Position numbers and translations under genes: made by a program. This document shows positions 23,385 to 23,426 of a stretch of 23,426 nucleotides of DNA, piece by piece. The stretch is from JAKOQB01 sp036824465 (GTDB taxonomy: Bacteria; Pseudomonadota; Gammaproteobacteria; Burkholderiales; Burkholderiaceae_F). Location of the stretch: positions 1 through 23,426 of the forward strand of contig DAITAC010000068.1 of NCBI GenBank assembly GCA_036824465.1, written 5' to 3'. The notes under the pieces were generated by a model that did no database searches, had not been told where the DNA came from, and was given only the letters and a program-made list of their open reading frames with translations. Position 1 is the stretch's first letter. The number at the start of each line of letters is the position of its first letter.

Positions 23385-23426
23385 TCGCCTCGTTGGAGCG
23401 GACGCTGCGCGCCGCTCAACTTGGCG

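Noticed and set aside
21815..23419. 534-codon minus-strand frame opposite amtB
   Set aside because: amtB is unmistakable, and the antisense translation is Arg/Gly/Gln-rich without motifs.
1..23426. tRNA, rRNA, CRISPR arrays, insertion sequences or attachment sites
   Set aside because: I saw no cloverleaf-like tRNA ends, spaced identical repeats, transposase motifs or terminal inverted repeats with target duplications; a covariance-model scan could overturn this.

Overview
The window looks like chromosomal DNA of a GC-rich betaproteobacterium. The grounds are the gene set and local order: ubiK next to a TorF-type porin–glnK–amtB block, ThrH, a PEP-CTERM protein, a fused Memo/AMMECR1 gene, and PurU and acyltransferase remnants with betaproteobacterial-style sequences. 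I see no insertion sequence, phage gene, tRNA, rRNA or CRISPR array.

Region 1 (1-8444, all + strand) is a cytochrome and nitrogen-redox cluster. It holds the 3' end of a multiheme c-type cytochrome, a large outer-membrane beta-barrel protein with SPOR-like and TPR parts, a CcmI/NrfG-like TPR protein, a membrane-anchored ferredoxin-flavoprotein whose flavin domain appears circularly permuted, an octaheme nitrite reductase (seven CXXCH plus one CXXCK, with the Tyr-x-Cys pair of the TvNiR family), and a second, full CcmI/NrfG-like protein. An FNR/DNR-like box and a second palindrome lie upstream of the reductase. The likely theme is periplasmic reduction of nitrite to ammonium, with its own haem-attachment helpers and possibly a path to the cell surface. 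Protoporphyrinogen oxidase (haem synthesis) and thrH follow.

Region 2 (10681-16934) is mixed. A PlsB-like acyltransferase is broken by several lesions. A PEP-CTERM protein has a recognisable sigma-54 promoter and an intrinsic terminator. Then come comM (yifB), an unknown membrane-anchored protein, a PurU remnant in which only the N-terminal ACT domain and the extreme C-terminus remain, and a phosphoribosyltransferase that runs into a convergent alpha/beta hydrolase.

Region 3 (16889-20387, - strand) reads ubiK, amrB-amrA fusion, amrS, hydrolase. The last three are spaced 1 nt apart or overlap by 4 nt, so they are probably translated together (AmmeMemoRadiSam system).

Region 4 (20388-23426, + strand) is the nitrogen-regulated block: a consensus sigma-54 promoter with possible NtrC half-sites, a TorF-family porin, glnK and amtB. 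Ammonium formed by the reductase in region 1 and ammonium uptake in region 4 would meet in the same nitrogen economy, but that link is inference. A matching hairpin sits directly after the stop codons of both the octaheme reductase and amtB.
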